A DNA stretch of 64,000 bases, taken from contig DIBU01000023.1 of assembly GCA_002416125.1 (NCBI GenBank), forward strand, positions 99,301 through 163,300. The letters are read 5' to 3'. Source of the stretch: Halieaceae bacterium UBA5044 (GTDB taxonomy: Bacteria; Pseudomonadota; Gammaproteobacteria; Pseudomonadales; Halieaceae). The position numbers and the translations under genes are program-made. Shown here piece by piece: positions 33,530-42,144 of the stretch. Within the stretch, counting starts at the first letter, position 1; each line of letters begins with the position of its first letter. Under the pieces are notes generated by a model. It ran no database searches and had not been told where the DNA came from. It was given only the letters and a program-made list of their open reading frames with translations.

Positions 33530-34546
33530 TCAGATGCTGGCACCGTTGATGCTCGCCCGCAGCAGTACCGTGGTGTCTCCGTCAGCGGTCGATTTCAGCA
33601 GCATGCCGTTGCCCACGCCGAACCACTCCTCGCTCAGCGTCGTGCTGTCGCTACCTGTCTCCCGTGTCTGGAAGCGGCAGGCCTGGAACTGGCCCGCAGG
33701 GACGGTGACTGATTCGATGCCGACGAACGTGGTACGCCGGTCCACGGTGTTGCTGTCATTGATCGTGAAACCCCGCACGCGGGTGCGGAGATTGACGGTG
33801 TAGCGCTGCTCATAGGACTGCCCCGCGCTCAGGTCGTAGCGTTCCAGCTGCTGCGGCGCAAACACCACACGGCTCTCGGTGGCTTCGGGCGTGAAAGACT
33901 CCACTTCAACACCGTACTCAAGCACGCGGAACTGGTTGGCCTGGGGCTGGAAATAGGCCTCGCTTCTGGAGGTGGAGGGCGCCGCGCCACTCGCGCGGGT
34001 ATCGGTGGTCGCTTTCAGCGCGCTTTTCCCTTCGAAGCTCGCCCCACCGGTGATCACCTGGTCGTACTCGAAGGGCACCACGGCGCCGCTGGCGTCTGTG
34101 GTGCGATAGCTCGCCACGACAGTGGTGTTTACCGTCATCAGCGTGGTGTTGTAGCAGCGACGCGCATCACCGCTGCCGCTGGCGATGCGGGTGAATACCG
34201 GTTCCAGGTAGAACACTTCATTGGGCCGGGCCAGGAATCCCAACAGATCATCATTGCCGGCGAAGCCAGAGGTAAACAGACGGCAGTTTTTGGTGCTGCC
34301 TCCACACAGGCCGCGCTGGCGCTTTTTCCAGCCGGTGAATTCGTAGCCGGCGGCCGGCTTCGCGATGAAGGTTTCGTCAAAGAATATGTCGTTGACATCG
34401 ATAGGTGGGCAGTTGGCATTGGCGGCGCAGCTGTAGTTGCCTGACACCGTGGCGATGGAGCCGCCGGTGGGGCTGGACAGCTGCACTTTGCAGCCGGCAA
34501 GGGCGGAGCAGGAGGCAAGAATGGCAATACCGATGAATTTGTACAT
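33530..34546 (-). CDS. Lipoprotein with InlB-type beta-grasp repeat, unknown function
   Basis: A 338-residue lipoprotein with lipobox SALAGC at about residues 14-19. Next comes one 'bacterial repeat' beta-grasp unit: GGSIATVSGNYSC..., then FIAKPAAGYEFTGWKKR. It contains paired cysteines (SCAANANC; LCGGSTKNC) suited to disulfides outside the cytoplasm. The remaining 230 residues look beta-rich and are not recognised. The ATG at 34546 gives the lipobox a normal position; a longer reading to 34630 does not. It is probably exposed in the periplasm or at the surface. It lies tail-to-tail with the tRNA-Ala unit. Confidence 0.75.
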   Translation of the reverse strand: MYKFIGIAILASCSALAGCKVQLSSPTGGSIATVSGNYSCAANANCPPIDVNDIFFDETFIAKPAAGYEFTGWKKRQRGLCGGSTKNCRLFTSGFAGNDDLLGFLARPNEVFYLEPVFTRIASGSGDARRCYNTTLMTVNTTVVASYRTTDASGAVVPFEYDQVITGGASFEGKSALKATTDTRASGAAPSTSRSEAYFQPQANQFRVLEYGVEVESFTPEATESRVVFAPQQLERYDLSAGQSYEQRYTVNLRTRVRGFTINDSNTVDRRTTFVGIESVTVPAGQFQACRFQTRETGSDSTTLSEEWFGVGNGMLLKSTADGDTTVLLRASINGASI

Positions 34547-34662
34547 GGCAGGGTCGAACGCTCTCGTGGTTAGGTAACAGAGCGTAACAGTGTAGTCCCG
34601 ACCGTTTCTGCCACGAATCACGGCGCACATGAACTGTGCGCCAGTTCACAGTGCGTAGCGGC

Positions 34663-36351
34663 TCAGAACAGGTAATAGGCGAATACGTAGACCATCAGCA
34701 ACAACACGATCCAGAGCGCGGTGGTGCCGATTTCCCAAGAGCGTCCCAGGGGGCCCGTGTGCCCCATGGTGTGTCGAGCCGTAGCAGTCAGCAACCCGGC
34801 GCCCTGCTGTAGGCGGCTGCGCAGGGCGCTTACAGGTGGCTTGCCGACGCGGGCCACGTACTTCACCAGGAGCGGCAGGCCGCGGCGCCACAGCCAGTCT
34901 ACGTCGAGCGAAATGGTCAGGGTGCGCTTCATCCACGGTAGCAGCAGGAAGAAAGCCAGCCCGGAAAACAGCAGCAGTTGCAGGTAGAACAGCACTTTGC
35001 CGGGTTTGTACGGGTGGTAGTCCACCGCATAGGGCAGCAGCGGGTACAACAGCTGCGGGTAGACGCCGATCAGGATGCAGAGGAAGGCGAAGAAGATCAT
35101 CGCAATGCGCATGTTCCAGGGCGCATCCTTCGGGCGCAGGCCAGAGTCTTTCTGGAAAAAGACAAACCACGGGAACTTGATGCCCGCGTGCAGAAACACA
35201 CCGGCAGAGGCGGCGGCCAACAGGAAGTAGACGGTGGTCAGACCTTCCCCCACGGCCGCCTGGGAAATCAGCGTCTTGGTGGTGAAGCCCGAGGTCAGCG
35301 GAAAGCTGGAAATCGCCAGGGCGCCGATGACACCACACCACATGGTCACTGGCATGGTGCGGAAGAGGCCGCCGACGTCTGTGCAGAGGTGCTTGCCGGT
35401 GCGCATCACAACGACCCCGGCACTCATGAACAGCAGTGCCTTGTAGATGATATGGGCAAACGCGTGGGCCGAAGCGCCGTTGATGGCCATCTCCGTGCCG
35501 ATACCCACCGCCACCACCATGAAGCCCACCTGGTTGACGATAGAAAACGCGAGAATACGCCGAATATCGTTTTCCAGCAGCGCGTAGATAATCCCGTAGA
35601 ACACCATGAACAGCCCGACCCCGACCAGGATCGACTCGCCCGGGAACAGCAGTATCAGGGCCAGGATGGCGGTTTTTGTGGTGAACGCCGAGAGGAATAC
35701 CGAGCCGGTCGGACTGGCGGTGGGGTAGGCGTCCGAGAGCCACGAAGAGAGCGGCGGGGCGGCGGCGTTGATCAGAATACCGATGAGAATCATCCAGGTG
35801 CTGAAGTCATGCGCCGAGAGCGGGCGGATATCCAGCGAGCCGGTGGTCACGAGCAGGCCCTCGATGCCAACCTTGAGTATCACGCCACCCAGCAGGTGCA
35901 TGATGGCGTAGCGCACACCGGCGGCCCGGGCGCTCTCAGTGCCGCCACACCAGACCACCACGGTGGAGAACAGTGCCATGATCTCCCAGAACACGAACAG
36001 GGTGAGCAGGTCACCGGCAAACGAAACGCCCACAGCGCCCGCTGCGTACAGCTGGGCAGCCACCAACTCGGTACGCCGCGCATGGTTGAAGGCGAAAACG
36101 GCACCCGTCGCAGACATGATGGCGAAGATCGTGGCAAACAGACGGCGCACGGGTCCGCCCTCCACCAGTTCCAGTGGGTAACCGAGAAATGCGCCGCGGA
36201 CCACGACACCATCCGGCACTTGCCAGATCAGGTACAGGCAGATCAGTGGGGCCACGATAACCACGACGGCACGCAGCTGCCGCGAACTGATCAAGGCTGT
36301 CAGCAGGGCGCCACCGATCAGCGCAAGTGCGGGGGGGAACATCTCAAACAT
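34663..36351 (-). CDS. Mrp-type Na+/H+ antiporter subunit, NuoL/M/N-like (third D-type paralogue)
   Basis: A 562-residue polytopic proton-pumping subunit (proton_antipo_M family). The conserved acidic helix FVFWEIMALFS, the lysine helix FTTKTAILAL and HAFAHIIYKALLF are visible. It is larger than the two D subunits upstream and carries an extra C-terminal amphipathic stretch (about 470-530) before a last helix ending YVFAYYLF, reminiscent of NuoL/MrpA-type extensions. It may stand in for the N-terminal half of the missing MrpA. Last gene of the nine-gene operon; it overlaps the small gene upstream by 8 nt. Confidence 0.88.
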   Translation of the reverse strand: MFEMFPPALALIGGALLTALISSRQLRAVVVIVAPLICLYLIWQVPDGVVVRGAFLGYPLELVEGGPVRRLFATIFAIMSATGAVFAFNHARRTELVAAQLYAAGAVGVSFAGDLLTLFVFWEIMALFSTVVVWCGGTESARAAGVRYAIMHLLGGVILKVGIEGLLVTTGSLDIRPLSAHDFSTWMILIGILINAAAPPLSSWLSDAYPTASPTGSVFLSAFTTKTAILALILLFPGESILVGVGLFMVFYGIIYALLENDIRRILAFSIVNQVGFMVVAVGIGTEMAINGASAHAFAHIIYKALLFMSAGVVVMRTGKHLCTDVGGLFRTMPVTMWCGVIGALAISSFPLTSGFTTKTLISQAAVGEGLTTVYFLLAAASAGVFLHAGIKFPWFVFFQKDSGLRPKDAPWNMRIAMIFFAFLCILIGVYPQLLYPLLPYAVDYHPYKPGKVLFYLQLLLFSGLAFFLLLPWMKRTLTISLDVDWLWRRGLPLLVKYVARVGKPPVSALRSRLQQGAGLLTATARHTMGHTGPLGRSWEIGTTALWIVLLLMVYVFAYYLF

Positions 36352-36592
36352 CGTAGTAGTCGTCCGGCCGCTTCAGCAGCTTCCCGATGAACTTGGCGCC
36401 AAACACCATCAAGACGCAGCTCAGGAAACCAAACAGGGCACCGAAGCCGAACCAGCCGTCAATGCCGAAATAGCCCTTGACGGGAATGACCAGCTGCAGC
36501 AGCACGGTGATCGCGAGCACGCTGTAGCCGATGATCCACAGCCAGCGGATCGTGGTTGGCCGGATCAGCCAGTGGTCGTCAGGTTGCGTCAT
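36344..36592 (-). CDS. Small two-helix membrane protein of the antiporter operon
   Basis: An 82-residue protein with two predicted membrane helices (about 17-37 and 46-68) and a charged tail KLLKRPDDYYDV. It overlaps the D-type gene upstream by 4 nt and the one downstream by 8 nt, so it is translated as part of the operon. I do not recognise it as a standard Mrp subunit. It could be an accessory or assembly subunit of this complex. Confidence 0.8.
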   Translation of the reverse strand: MTQPDDHWLIRPTTIRWLWIIGYSVLAITVLLQLVIPVKGYFGIDGWFGFGALFGFLSCVLMVFGAKFIGKLLKRPDDYYDV

Positions 36593-38058
36593 AGCGGCAG
36601 GCTCTCCACCAGCTGGCTCTCAAGGTCCAGAAGCGGCTGGTTAAAGAAGAAAAATACAATGGTGAGCGTTGCGGTCACCGACAGCGCGAGCAGGATGGCT
36701 TTCGGGGCCTCACCGTGGTTCATGTCCACACCGTCCGCCGGCGGAGCAAGCCAGGCAAAGTAGATGATGGGCAGGAAGTACATGGCATTGAGTACCGTAC
36801 TGCCAATGATCGTGAAGATGGCGACATAGTTCTCCGCCTGGAAGGCACCGGCGAGAATGAACCACTTGGAGACGAAGCCGGCCGTCGGTGGCACGCCGAT
36901 CATGCTCAGTGCGCCAATGGTAAATGCGGCCATGGTGATGGGCATCCGTCGACCAATGCCGGCAAGTTGCCAGAGTTCCGTTTTGTGCGCCGCGGTATAG
37001 ATCGCGCCGGCCGCAAAGAACAAGGTGATTTTGCCAAACGCGTGCGCGGCGATATGCACCGCGGCACCCACCTCGGCCAGCGGCTTGAGAATCACCGTTG
37101 CCATGATGACGTAGGAGAGCTGGCCAATCGTGGAGTAGGCCAGCATGCGTTTCAGGTTGGTCTGGTAGAGCGCAATGATGCTGGCGGTCAGAATGGTGAA
37201 CGCGGCGGCAAACTGCAGCCACTGGGCGCTCGGTTCGTTGAACAGGAAGTCGACGCCGAAAATGTAGATGATGATTTTGGTGATGCTGAACACGCCGGCT
37301 TTGACCACGGCGACTGCGTGCAGCAGTGCGCTGACCGGTGTGGGCGCCACCATGGCTGCGGGCAACCAGCGGTGTACCGGCATCACCGCGGCCTTGCCGA
37401 TACCGAAGACAAACAGGCCCAGCAACAGCCCTACGGCGGGCCCGGCAAGCTTGCCTTCGATAATGCCGCCCAGTGTGAAGGTTGTACTGCCGGTGGCTAC
37501 CCAGGTCCAGATAATGGCCGGCAGCAGGAGACCGATGGAGGTGGCCAGCAGCACCCCCAGGTAAACACGCGCCGAGGCGATGGTCTTGGCGTCGCCCTTG
37601 TGCGCCACCAGCGGGTAGGTCGACAGGGTCAGCAGTTCATAGAACAGGAACAGGGTAAACAGGTTGTCGGCCAGGGCAATGCCCATCGCGGCTGCGATTG
37701 CAAGGGCAAAGCAGATGTAGAAACGGGTCTGGTGTTTCTCGTCATTGCCGCGCATGTAGCCGATCGAGTAGATGGTATTGATGATCCACAGGAAGGAAGC
37801 GATGCAGGCGAACATCATGCCCAGCGGTTCCAGCGACAGTGCCAGTGTCAGACCGGGGAGCGGCTCGGAGAGCACGAAGCGCGGGCGCGCACCGTCAGAC
37901 ACCTCCGGAAACCACGAAAACACCAGTATCGCAAGGGTGATGGCGGTCAGCAGGCTGATCGTTTCACGCAGGTTGGGCCAGCGTCCGACACAGGCAATGG
38001 CGATGGCGCCAAGCAGGGGCAGCGTCAGTATCAAGGGTAGTGTCGAGGTGCTCAGCAT
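36589..38058 (-). CDS. mrpD: Mrp-type antiporter subunit D (second paralogue)
   Basis: A 489-residue NuoM/N-like subunit with about 14 helices. The family Glu lies in FTLFLFYELLTLSTYP and the key Lys in HAVAVVKAGVFSITK and HIAAHAFGKITLFF. It ends one base past the next gene's start chain. It shares a single base (TAATG) with the D-type gene upstream. A structural and proton-translocating role in the hetero-oligomeric antiporter is inferred from family. Confidence 0.9.
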   Translation of the reverse strand: MLSTSTLPLILTLPLLGAIAIACVGRWPNLRETISLLTAITLAILVFSWFPEVSDGARPRFVLSEPLPGLTLALSLEPLGMMFACIASFLWIINTIYSIGYMRGNDEKHQTRFYICFALAIAAAMGIALADNLFTLFLFYELLTLSTYPLVAHKGDAKTIASARVYLGVLLATSIGLLLPAIIWTWVATGSTTFTLGGIIEGKLAGPAVGLLLGLFVFGIGKAAVMPVHRWLPAAMVAPTPVSALLHAVAVVKAGVFSITKIIIYIFGVDFLFNEPSAQWLQFAAAFTILTASIIALYQTNLKRMLAYSTIGQLSYVIMATVILKPLAEVGAAVHIAAHAFGKITLFFAAGAIYTAAHKTELWQLAGIGRRMPITMAAFTIGALSMIGVPPTAGFVSKWFILAGAFQAENYVAIFTIIGSTVLNAMYFLPIIYFAWLAPPADGVDMNHGEAPKAILLALSVTATLTIVFFFFNQPLLDLESQLVESLPL

Positions 38059-39548
38059 TACAGCAGTCCCCCGAGCAGGGTACTGGTACCGCTCTCAGCA
38101 AGCGCAATGGGCAATCCGGGAGCCAGGCCGAAGTAGATGTTGGCGAGGGCAGCGAACCAGATCAGTGCCCGCAGCGGCAGCGGTACTTCCATGGCTGAGA
38201 CGTCGCCGTCCGGCGGCGTTCCGTAGTAGGCGGTTTCGACAAATTTCCACAGATAGACGACGGCCATCAGTGAACTGATGATGATAGCCATTACCAGCGG
38301 CAGTCCCCAGCCGGGTACGCCCATGACGGCGACCACCAGATACCACTTGCTGATAAACCCGGCTGTGCCGGGGACGCCGATCAGGCTCAGGCCGGCAATG
38401 ACAAAGGCGGCCATGGTCCAGGGCATGCGCCTGCCGATGCCCGCCAGTTTGGTGATACTGGCGCTGCGGGTTGTCAGCACGAACGCGACAACGCACAGGA
38501 ACAGGGTGCCCTTGGCCAGGGCATGGTTGAACATATGCAGCTGTGCGGCCATCAACCCTGCCTGCGTGGCCAGACCCGCGGCCAGGGCGATATAGCCGAT
38601 CTGCGCGACGGACGAAAAGGCCAGCAGCTTCTTGATGTTGCCCTGGTAAATGGCGATCGCCGACGCCAGCAGAATTCCGGACAGGGCCAGCGGCACGATG
38701 AAAACGCTGAACAGGTCGGAGTGCCCGAGCAGGTTGCCGTGGAATACACCGTAGTTGAACCGCAGCAGCACATAGATGGAGACCTTGGTGGAGCAGGCGG
38801 CGATGAACACGGTCACGGCATTGGGCGCGTAGGTATAGGCCCGTGGCAGCCAGATGTGCAGCGGGAACACTGCCGCCTTTAATGCGAGGCCAATGGTAAT
38901 GAATCCGGCGGCAATAATGATCGGCCGTGTCTCGATTACATCCCCCAGACGCAGTGCCATATCGGCAAAATTCAGTGTGCCGGTCATCATGTAGATGAAG
39001 CCGACGCCGATCAGGTAGAAGGTGGCGCCGATGGTGCCGATGATCAGATACTTGAACACCGCGGACAGGGCCCGTCGGTCGCGGCCGGCGGCGATCAGGA
39101 TGTAGGTGGCGAGGGAGGAAATCTCCATGAAGACGAAGACGTTGAAGGCATCACCCGCTACGGCGATGCCGCACAGGCCGGCCAGTGCGATCAACCACGC
39201 GCCGTAGAACATGGGTGCGCGGCGGTTGTCGATGTCGCGCCGCAGGGACAGGCGTCCACCGGCCAGGCCCAGCGTCGACGCACCGGTTACCAGCAGTAGC
39301 ACGAGGGCGCTGAGGCCGTCGACGTTCAGAGAGATCCCGAAGGGCGGTTGCCAGCCTCCGACGGCATATTCCGGCACGCCGGTGCCAAGCACGGCTTGCG
39401 TCAGCAGGATGGCCAGGCCAAAGGAGACGCCGCTCGCGACCAGTGCGGCCAGCCAGGCCAGAAAGCCGTTGCGCAGGAGTATAACCAGCGGCGCGGTGAG
39501 CAGCGGCACTACGACCTGCAGTGCCGGCAGATGTTCGGCCAGGTTCAT
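38058..39548 (-). CDS. mrpD: Mrp-type antiporter subunit D (first paralogue)
   Basis: A 496-residue NuoN/M-like subunit. It has VFVFMEISSLATYILIA (Glu helix), KAAVFPLHIWLPRAYTYAP and HMFNHALAKGTLFL, the most MrpD-like of the three paralogues. Its order directly after mrpC is the classic C-D arrangement. It overlaps mrpC by 4 nt. Confidence 0.92.
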   Translation of the reverse strand: MNLAEHLPALQVVVPLLTAPLVILLRNGFLAWLAALVASGVSFGLAILLTQAVLGTGVPEYAVGGWQPPFGISLNVDGLSALVLLLVTGASTLGLAGGRLSLRRDIDNRRAPMFYGAWLIALAGLCGIAVAGDAFNVFVFMEISSLATYILIAAGRDRRALSAVFKYLIIGTIGATFYLIGVGFIYMMTGTLNFADMALRLGDVIETRPIIIAAGFITIGLALKAAVFPLHIWLPRAYTYAPNAVTVFIAACSTKVSIYVLLRFNYGVFHGNLLGHSDLFSVFIVPLALSGILLASAIAIYQGNIKKLLAFSSVAQIGYIALAAGLATQAGLMAAQLHMFNHALAKGTLFLCVVAFVLTTRSASITKLAGIGRRMPWTMAAFVIAGLSLIGVPGTAGFISKWYLVVAVMGVPGWGLPLVMAIIISSLMAVVYLWKFVETAYYGTPPDGDVSAMEVPLPLRALIWFAALANIYFGLAPGLPIALAESGTSTLLGGLL

Positions 39549-39904
39549 GAGTCGCGGTCCATCGCCAGAATTTCGTCATCCTCGACGGTGCCGTATTCCT
39601 CGTGCAGGCGGACAACAATGGCAAGGCCCAGCGCCGTGGTGGAAATTCCGACAACGATGGCGGTCAGGATCAACACCTGCGGCAATGGGTTGGAGAAAAT
39701 CTGGTTTGCAACGCCGGCCTGCACGATCGGTGCAGTACCGCCGTCAACACGGCTCATGGTAATGAAGAACAGGAATACCGCGGACTGGAAGATAGCCAGC
39801 GCCATGATTTTCTTCACGAGGTTCTGTTTGCTGATGAGTGCATACAGGCCGATCATCAACAAGACGGCGAACACCCAGTAGTTGAAAAGGCCTAGAAGCT
39901 TCAT
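39545..39904 (-). CDS. mrpC: Mrp-type antiporter subunit C (NuoK-like)
   Basis: A 119-residue NuoK-like protein with three helices. It contains the family block NPLPQVLILTAIVVGISTTALGLAIVVRLHEEYGT. Its start lies 6 nt after the mrpB-like stop. It overlaps the following mrpD by 4 nt. Confidence 0.93.
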   Translation of the reverse strand: MKLLGLFNYWVFAVLLMIGLYALISKQNLVKKIMALAIFQSAVFLFFITMSRVDGGTAPIVQAGVANQIFSNPLPQVLILTAIVVGISTTALGLAIVVRLHEEYGTVEDDEILAMDRDS

Positions 39905-39910
39905 GCGGAA

Positions 39911-40888
39911 TCAGTCCCGGGCGGCGAAGGCGTGAAAGATCGACAGGAGAACACCGGTTACGGTAAGGCCAACGCCCAGTTCGATCACAATGATACCGAG
40001 GTGCTGGCCGATGATGGGGTCGGTGGTGAGCACAGAGTACTCAAGGAAGTTGCCTCCCATAAGCATACCGGCCACACCCACTGAGCCGAACAGTAGGGCG
40101 CCGCCCGCGCTCATCAGCAAGAGCACCCTGGGAGGGATAACGCTCAGTGCAAGACCTTCTCCGCGCACCAGGGAGTACAGGATGATGCCGGCAACGAAAA
40201 TAGCGCCCGCCTGGAAACCGCCACCCGGGCTGTATTCCCCATGAAACTGGATGAACAGTGCAAACAGCAGGATGAAGGGTATCAGCAGGCGCGCCATGAC
40301 CTTGGGGATCAGGTGGCCGCTGAGACCCACTTCAGCCTGGCTATCAAGACGGGAAAAGGGTTTTCCCCGACCACCGCCCAGCAGAAACATGACGCCGATG
40401 CCGGCGGTGAGCACCACGAAAACCTCTCCCAGTGTGTCGTAGCCCCGGAAACTGCTCAGCACCGCGGTCACGATGTTCGGTATGGCGATCAACTCGGGGG
40501 TTTTCTCGATATACCATGGCGCGACGTGTTGCTGCGTTGGCGCCGTTGGGTCGCCCAATGTGGGCTGTCCGAACGATGCGTAGATCATCAGCAGCGCGGT
40601 CGCGCCAATGACGGCGACCGACAGGGCACGCAGCGAGCGCCCCGGCGCTTCTCTGGGCGGTGTCAGGCGCAAGCCTGCCAGCAGCAGCACCGTTGCCACA
40701 CCGGCGCCGACGGCCGCCTCGGTGAGCGCAACGTCCGCTGCGTCCAGCAGAAAGAAATTCAGCGCCATCAGCAGGCTGAAAATGCCGCTCAGCATGACCG
40801 CCGAGAACAGGTCTTCGGAGCGAACGATAGCCACCGCGGTAATCACCAGCAGGGACAGCAGGAAGATGCCAATCAAGAGTGTGGTCAC
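39911..40888 (-). CDS. mrpB: Fused MrpA C-terminal domain plus MrpB
   Basis: A 325-residue membrane protein joining three pieces. The first (about 1-80) is a DUF4040/NuoJ-like piece (LNFFLLDAADVALTEAAVGAGVATVL). The second (about 85-175) is the MrpA C-terminal block with FRGYDTLGEVFVVLTAGIGVMFLL. The third (about 185-325) is MrpB, with HGEYSPGGGFQAGAIFVAGIILY and HLGIIVIELGVGLTVTGVLL. In Bacillus the first two are the tail of the large MrpA protein; here they are separate from any NuoL-like head. It overlaps mrpG by 4 nt. Confidence 0.9.
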   Translation of the reverse strand: MTTLLIGIFLLSLLVITAVAIVRSEDLFSAVMLSGIFSLLMALNFFLLDAADVALTEAAVGAGVATVLLLAGLRLTPPREAPGRSLRALSVAVIGATALLMIYASFGQPTLGDPTAPTQQHVAPWYIEKTPELIAIPNIVTAVLSSFRGYDTLGEVFVVLTAGIGVMFLLGGGRGKPFSRLDSQAEVGLSGHLIPKVMARLLIPFILLFALFIQFHGEYSPGGGFQAGAIFVAGIILYSLVRGEGLALSVIPPRVLLLMSAGGALLFGSVGVAGMLMGGNFLEYSVLTTDPIIGQHLGIIVIELGVGLTVTGVLLSIFHAFAARD

Positions 40889-41220
40889 GCGCCTTCCTCC
40901 GGGCCTGTGGGCATGCGTTCAACGCCCTCAGGTTTCAATCCTGCCAGCAGGGCCGCGTTGGCCAGTGCGTAGGTGGCGGTTGGCGAGGTGACCAGAAGAA
41001 AGAGCATGACAGCCGCCAGCTTCACCGTAATCAGGGAGAGCCCCGCGTAGATCATCAGGCCACCCAGCACGAGTACCGGGCCCAGCGAATCGGTCAGGCT
41101 GGCACCGTGAATACGCGTGTAAAAGTCGGGCATCCGGAGCGCACCGATGCCGCCGGCAAGCACGAACAGACTTCCGGAGATCACCAGCAGGCCGGCGACG
41201 AGTTCAAGGATGCCATTCAT
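40885..41220 (-). CDS. mrpG: Mrp-type antiporter subunit G
   Basis: A 111-residue protein with three helices and the MrpG signature GGIGALRMPDFYTRIHGASLTDSLG. It overlaps mrpF upstream and mrpB downstream by 4 nt each. Confidence 0.93.
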   Translation of the reverse strand: MNGILELVAGLLVISGSLFVLAGGIGALRMPDFYTRIHGASLTDSLGPVLVLGGLMIYAGLSLITVKLAAVMLFLLVTSPTATYALANAALLAGLKPEGVERMPTGPEEGA

Positions 41221-41519
41221 TCCGTGTTGCTCTCTGTGGAAGCCTGTGCGCCGGTACCCGACGGATGCCGCTTGCGGCTTTCCTGCACGAACCAGAGTAC
41301 GGCCAGTACTCCGATAAAGTTGATCAGGGCGTAGGCCAGGGCCAGGTCCAGGAAATCGGTACGGCCCATGATGAATGCCATGACGGCAATCAGTAGCACT
41401 GTTTTGGTGCCGAACATGTTCACCGCCAGCACGCGGTCATAGACGCTGGGGCCCAGCAGCGCTCGGGCAAGTGCGAGCGCCATGGTGACCAGAATGGCGA
41501 TGGCAGCAACCAGCAGCAT
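41217..41519 (-). CDS. mrpF: Mrp-type antiporter subunit F
   Basis: A 100-residue protein with three helices and the MrpF signature ARALLGPSVYDRVLAVNMFGTKTVLLI. The ATG at 41519 shares one base with the mrpE stop (TGATG). A longer in-frame reading to 41951 lies inside mrpE and was rejected. The charged C-terminus (QESRKRHPSGT) is cytoplasmic by the positive-inside rule. Confidence 0.93.
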   Translation of the reverse strand: MLLVAAIAILVTMALALARALLGPSVYDRVLAVNMFGTKTVLLIAVMAFIMGRTDFLDLALAYALINFIGVLAVLWFVQESRKRHPSGTGAQASTESNTE

Positions 41520-41998
41520 CAATCGGGATCCACGGCGGCGACGCGACGGGCCATGCCTCCGCCGCGCAGGTCTTCTGCAGCGGCACGGGTGAGGCAGTGG
41601 GCGGTGAGCCTGGTGTCGTCGATATTGATGGTCAGGGTGCCCGGTGTCAGCGTGATGGAATTGCCGAGCAGGGTCAGGGCGAATTTGCTGGAGGCACTGG
41701 CATCCACCTCCACAATGGTGGGGGACAGTGCTGAACGCGGACCCAGGACAAGCCGCAGTACCTGCACGTTGGTGACGACCATTTCCCAGAGCAGCCACAA
41801 CCAGTACAGGGGAACGCGATACAACAGCGCAAGGCGATGTTCCTGCTGGTCGGGCAGCGCCATACGGTAAGTGAGCCAGACAACCAGCACGCAAGACACG
41901 ATGCCCAACTGCAGGACCGGCGTTTTGTATAAACCGCCCCACAGTAACCACACCGCGAACAGGGCGATAACTGCGAGTAATGGCCGCATCAGGCGCAT
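41519..41998 (-). CDS. mrpE: Mrp-type antiporter subunit E, first gene of the operon
   Basis: A 159-residue protein with two N-terminal helices and a cytoplasmic domain carrying the MrpE block LLGNSITLTPGTLTINID. The operon order from here is E-F-G-B-C-D-D-small-D. The promoter should lie in the 146-nt gap to the divergent RIO kinase gene; I see no clear consensus there. Confidence 0.92.
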   Translation of the reverse strand: MRLMRPLLAVIALFAVWLLWGGLYKTPVLQLGIVSCVLVVWLTYRMALPDQQEHRLALLYRVPLYWLWLLWEMVVTNVQVLRLVLGPRSALSPTIVEVDASASSKFALTLLGNSITLTPGTLTINIDDTRLTAHCLTRAAAEDLRGGGMARRVAAVDPD

Positions 41999-42144
41999 AT
42001 CAGCTTAGCTCTCCAGGACTTGGCCCGAATCATACCTTAACGCCACGCGCAATTGCCACAGCCGGGGAGGGGACGACGCGGTTCGAGTGGCGGCGCGGTG
42101 TTTCATGCTAGACTGCCGCGAACCAATGTACCGGACACGACCCT

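Noticed and set aside
34978..36390. 470-codon open frame on the plus strand across the third D-type antiporter gene
   Set aside because: Antisense shadow in GC-rich DNA; highly polar Gln/His/Arg-rich product, no ribosome site, and the other strand carries a clear polytopic membrane protein.
36715..38040. 441-codon plus-strand frame opposite the second mrpD
   Set aside because: Shadow of a membrane-protein gene; composition is the reverse image of hydrophobic codons.
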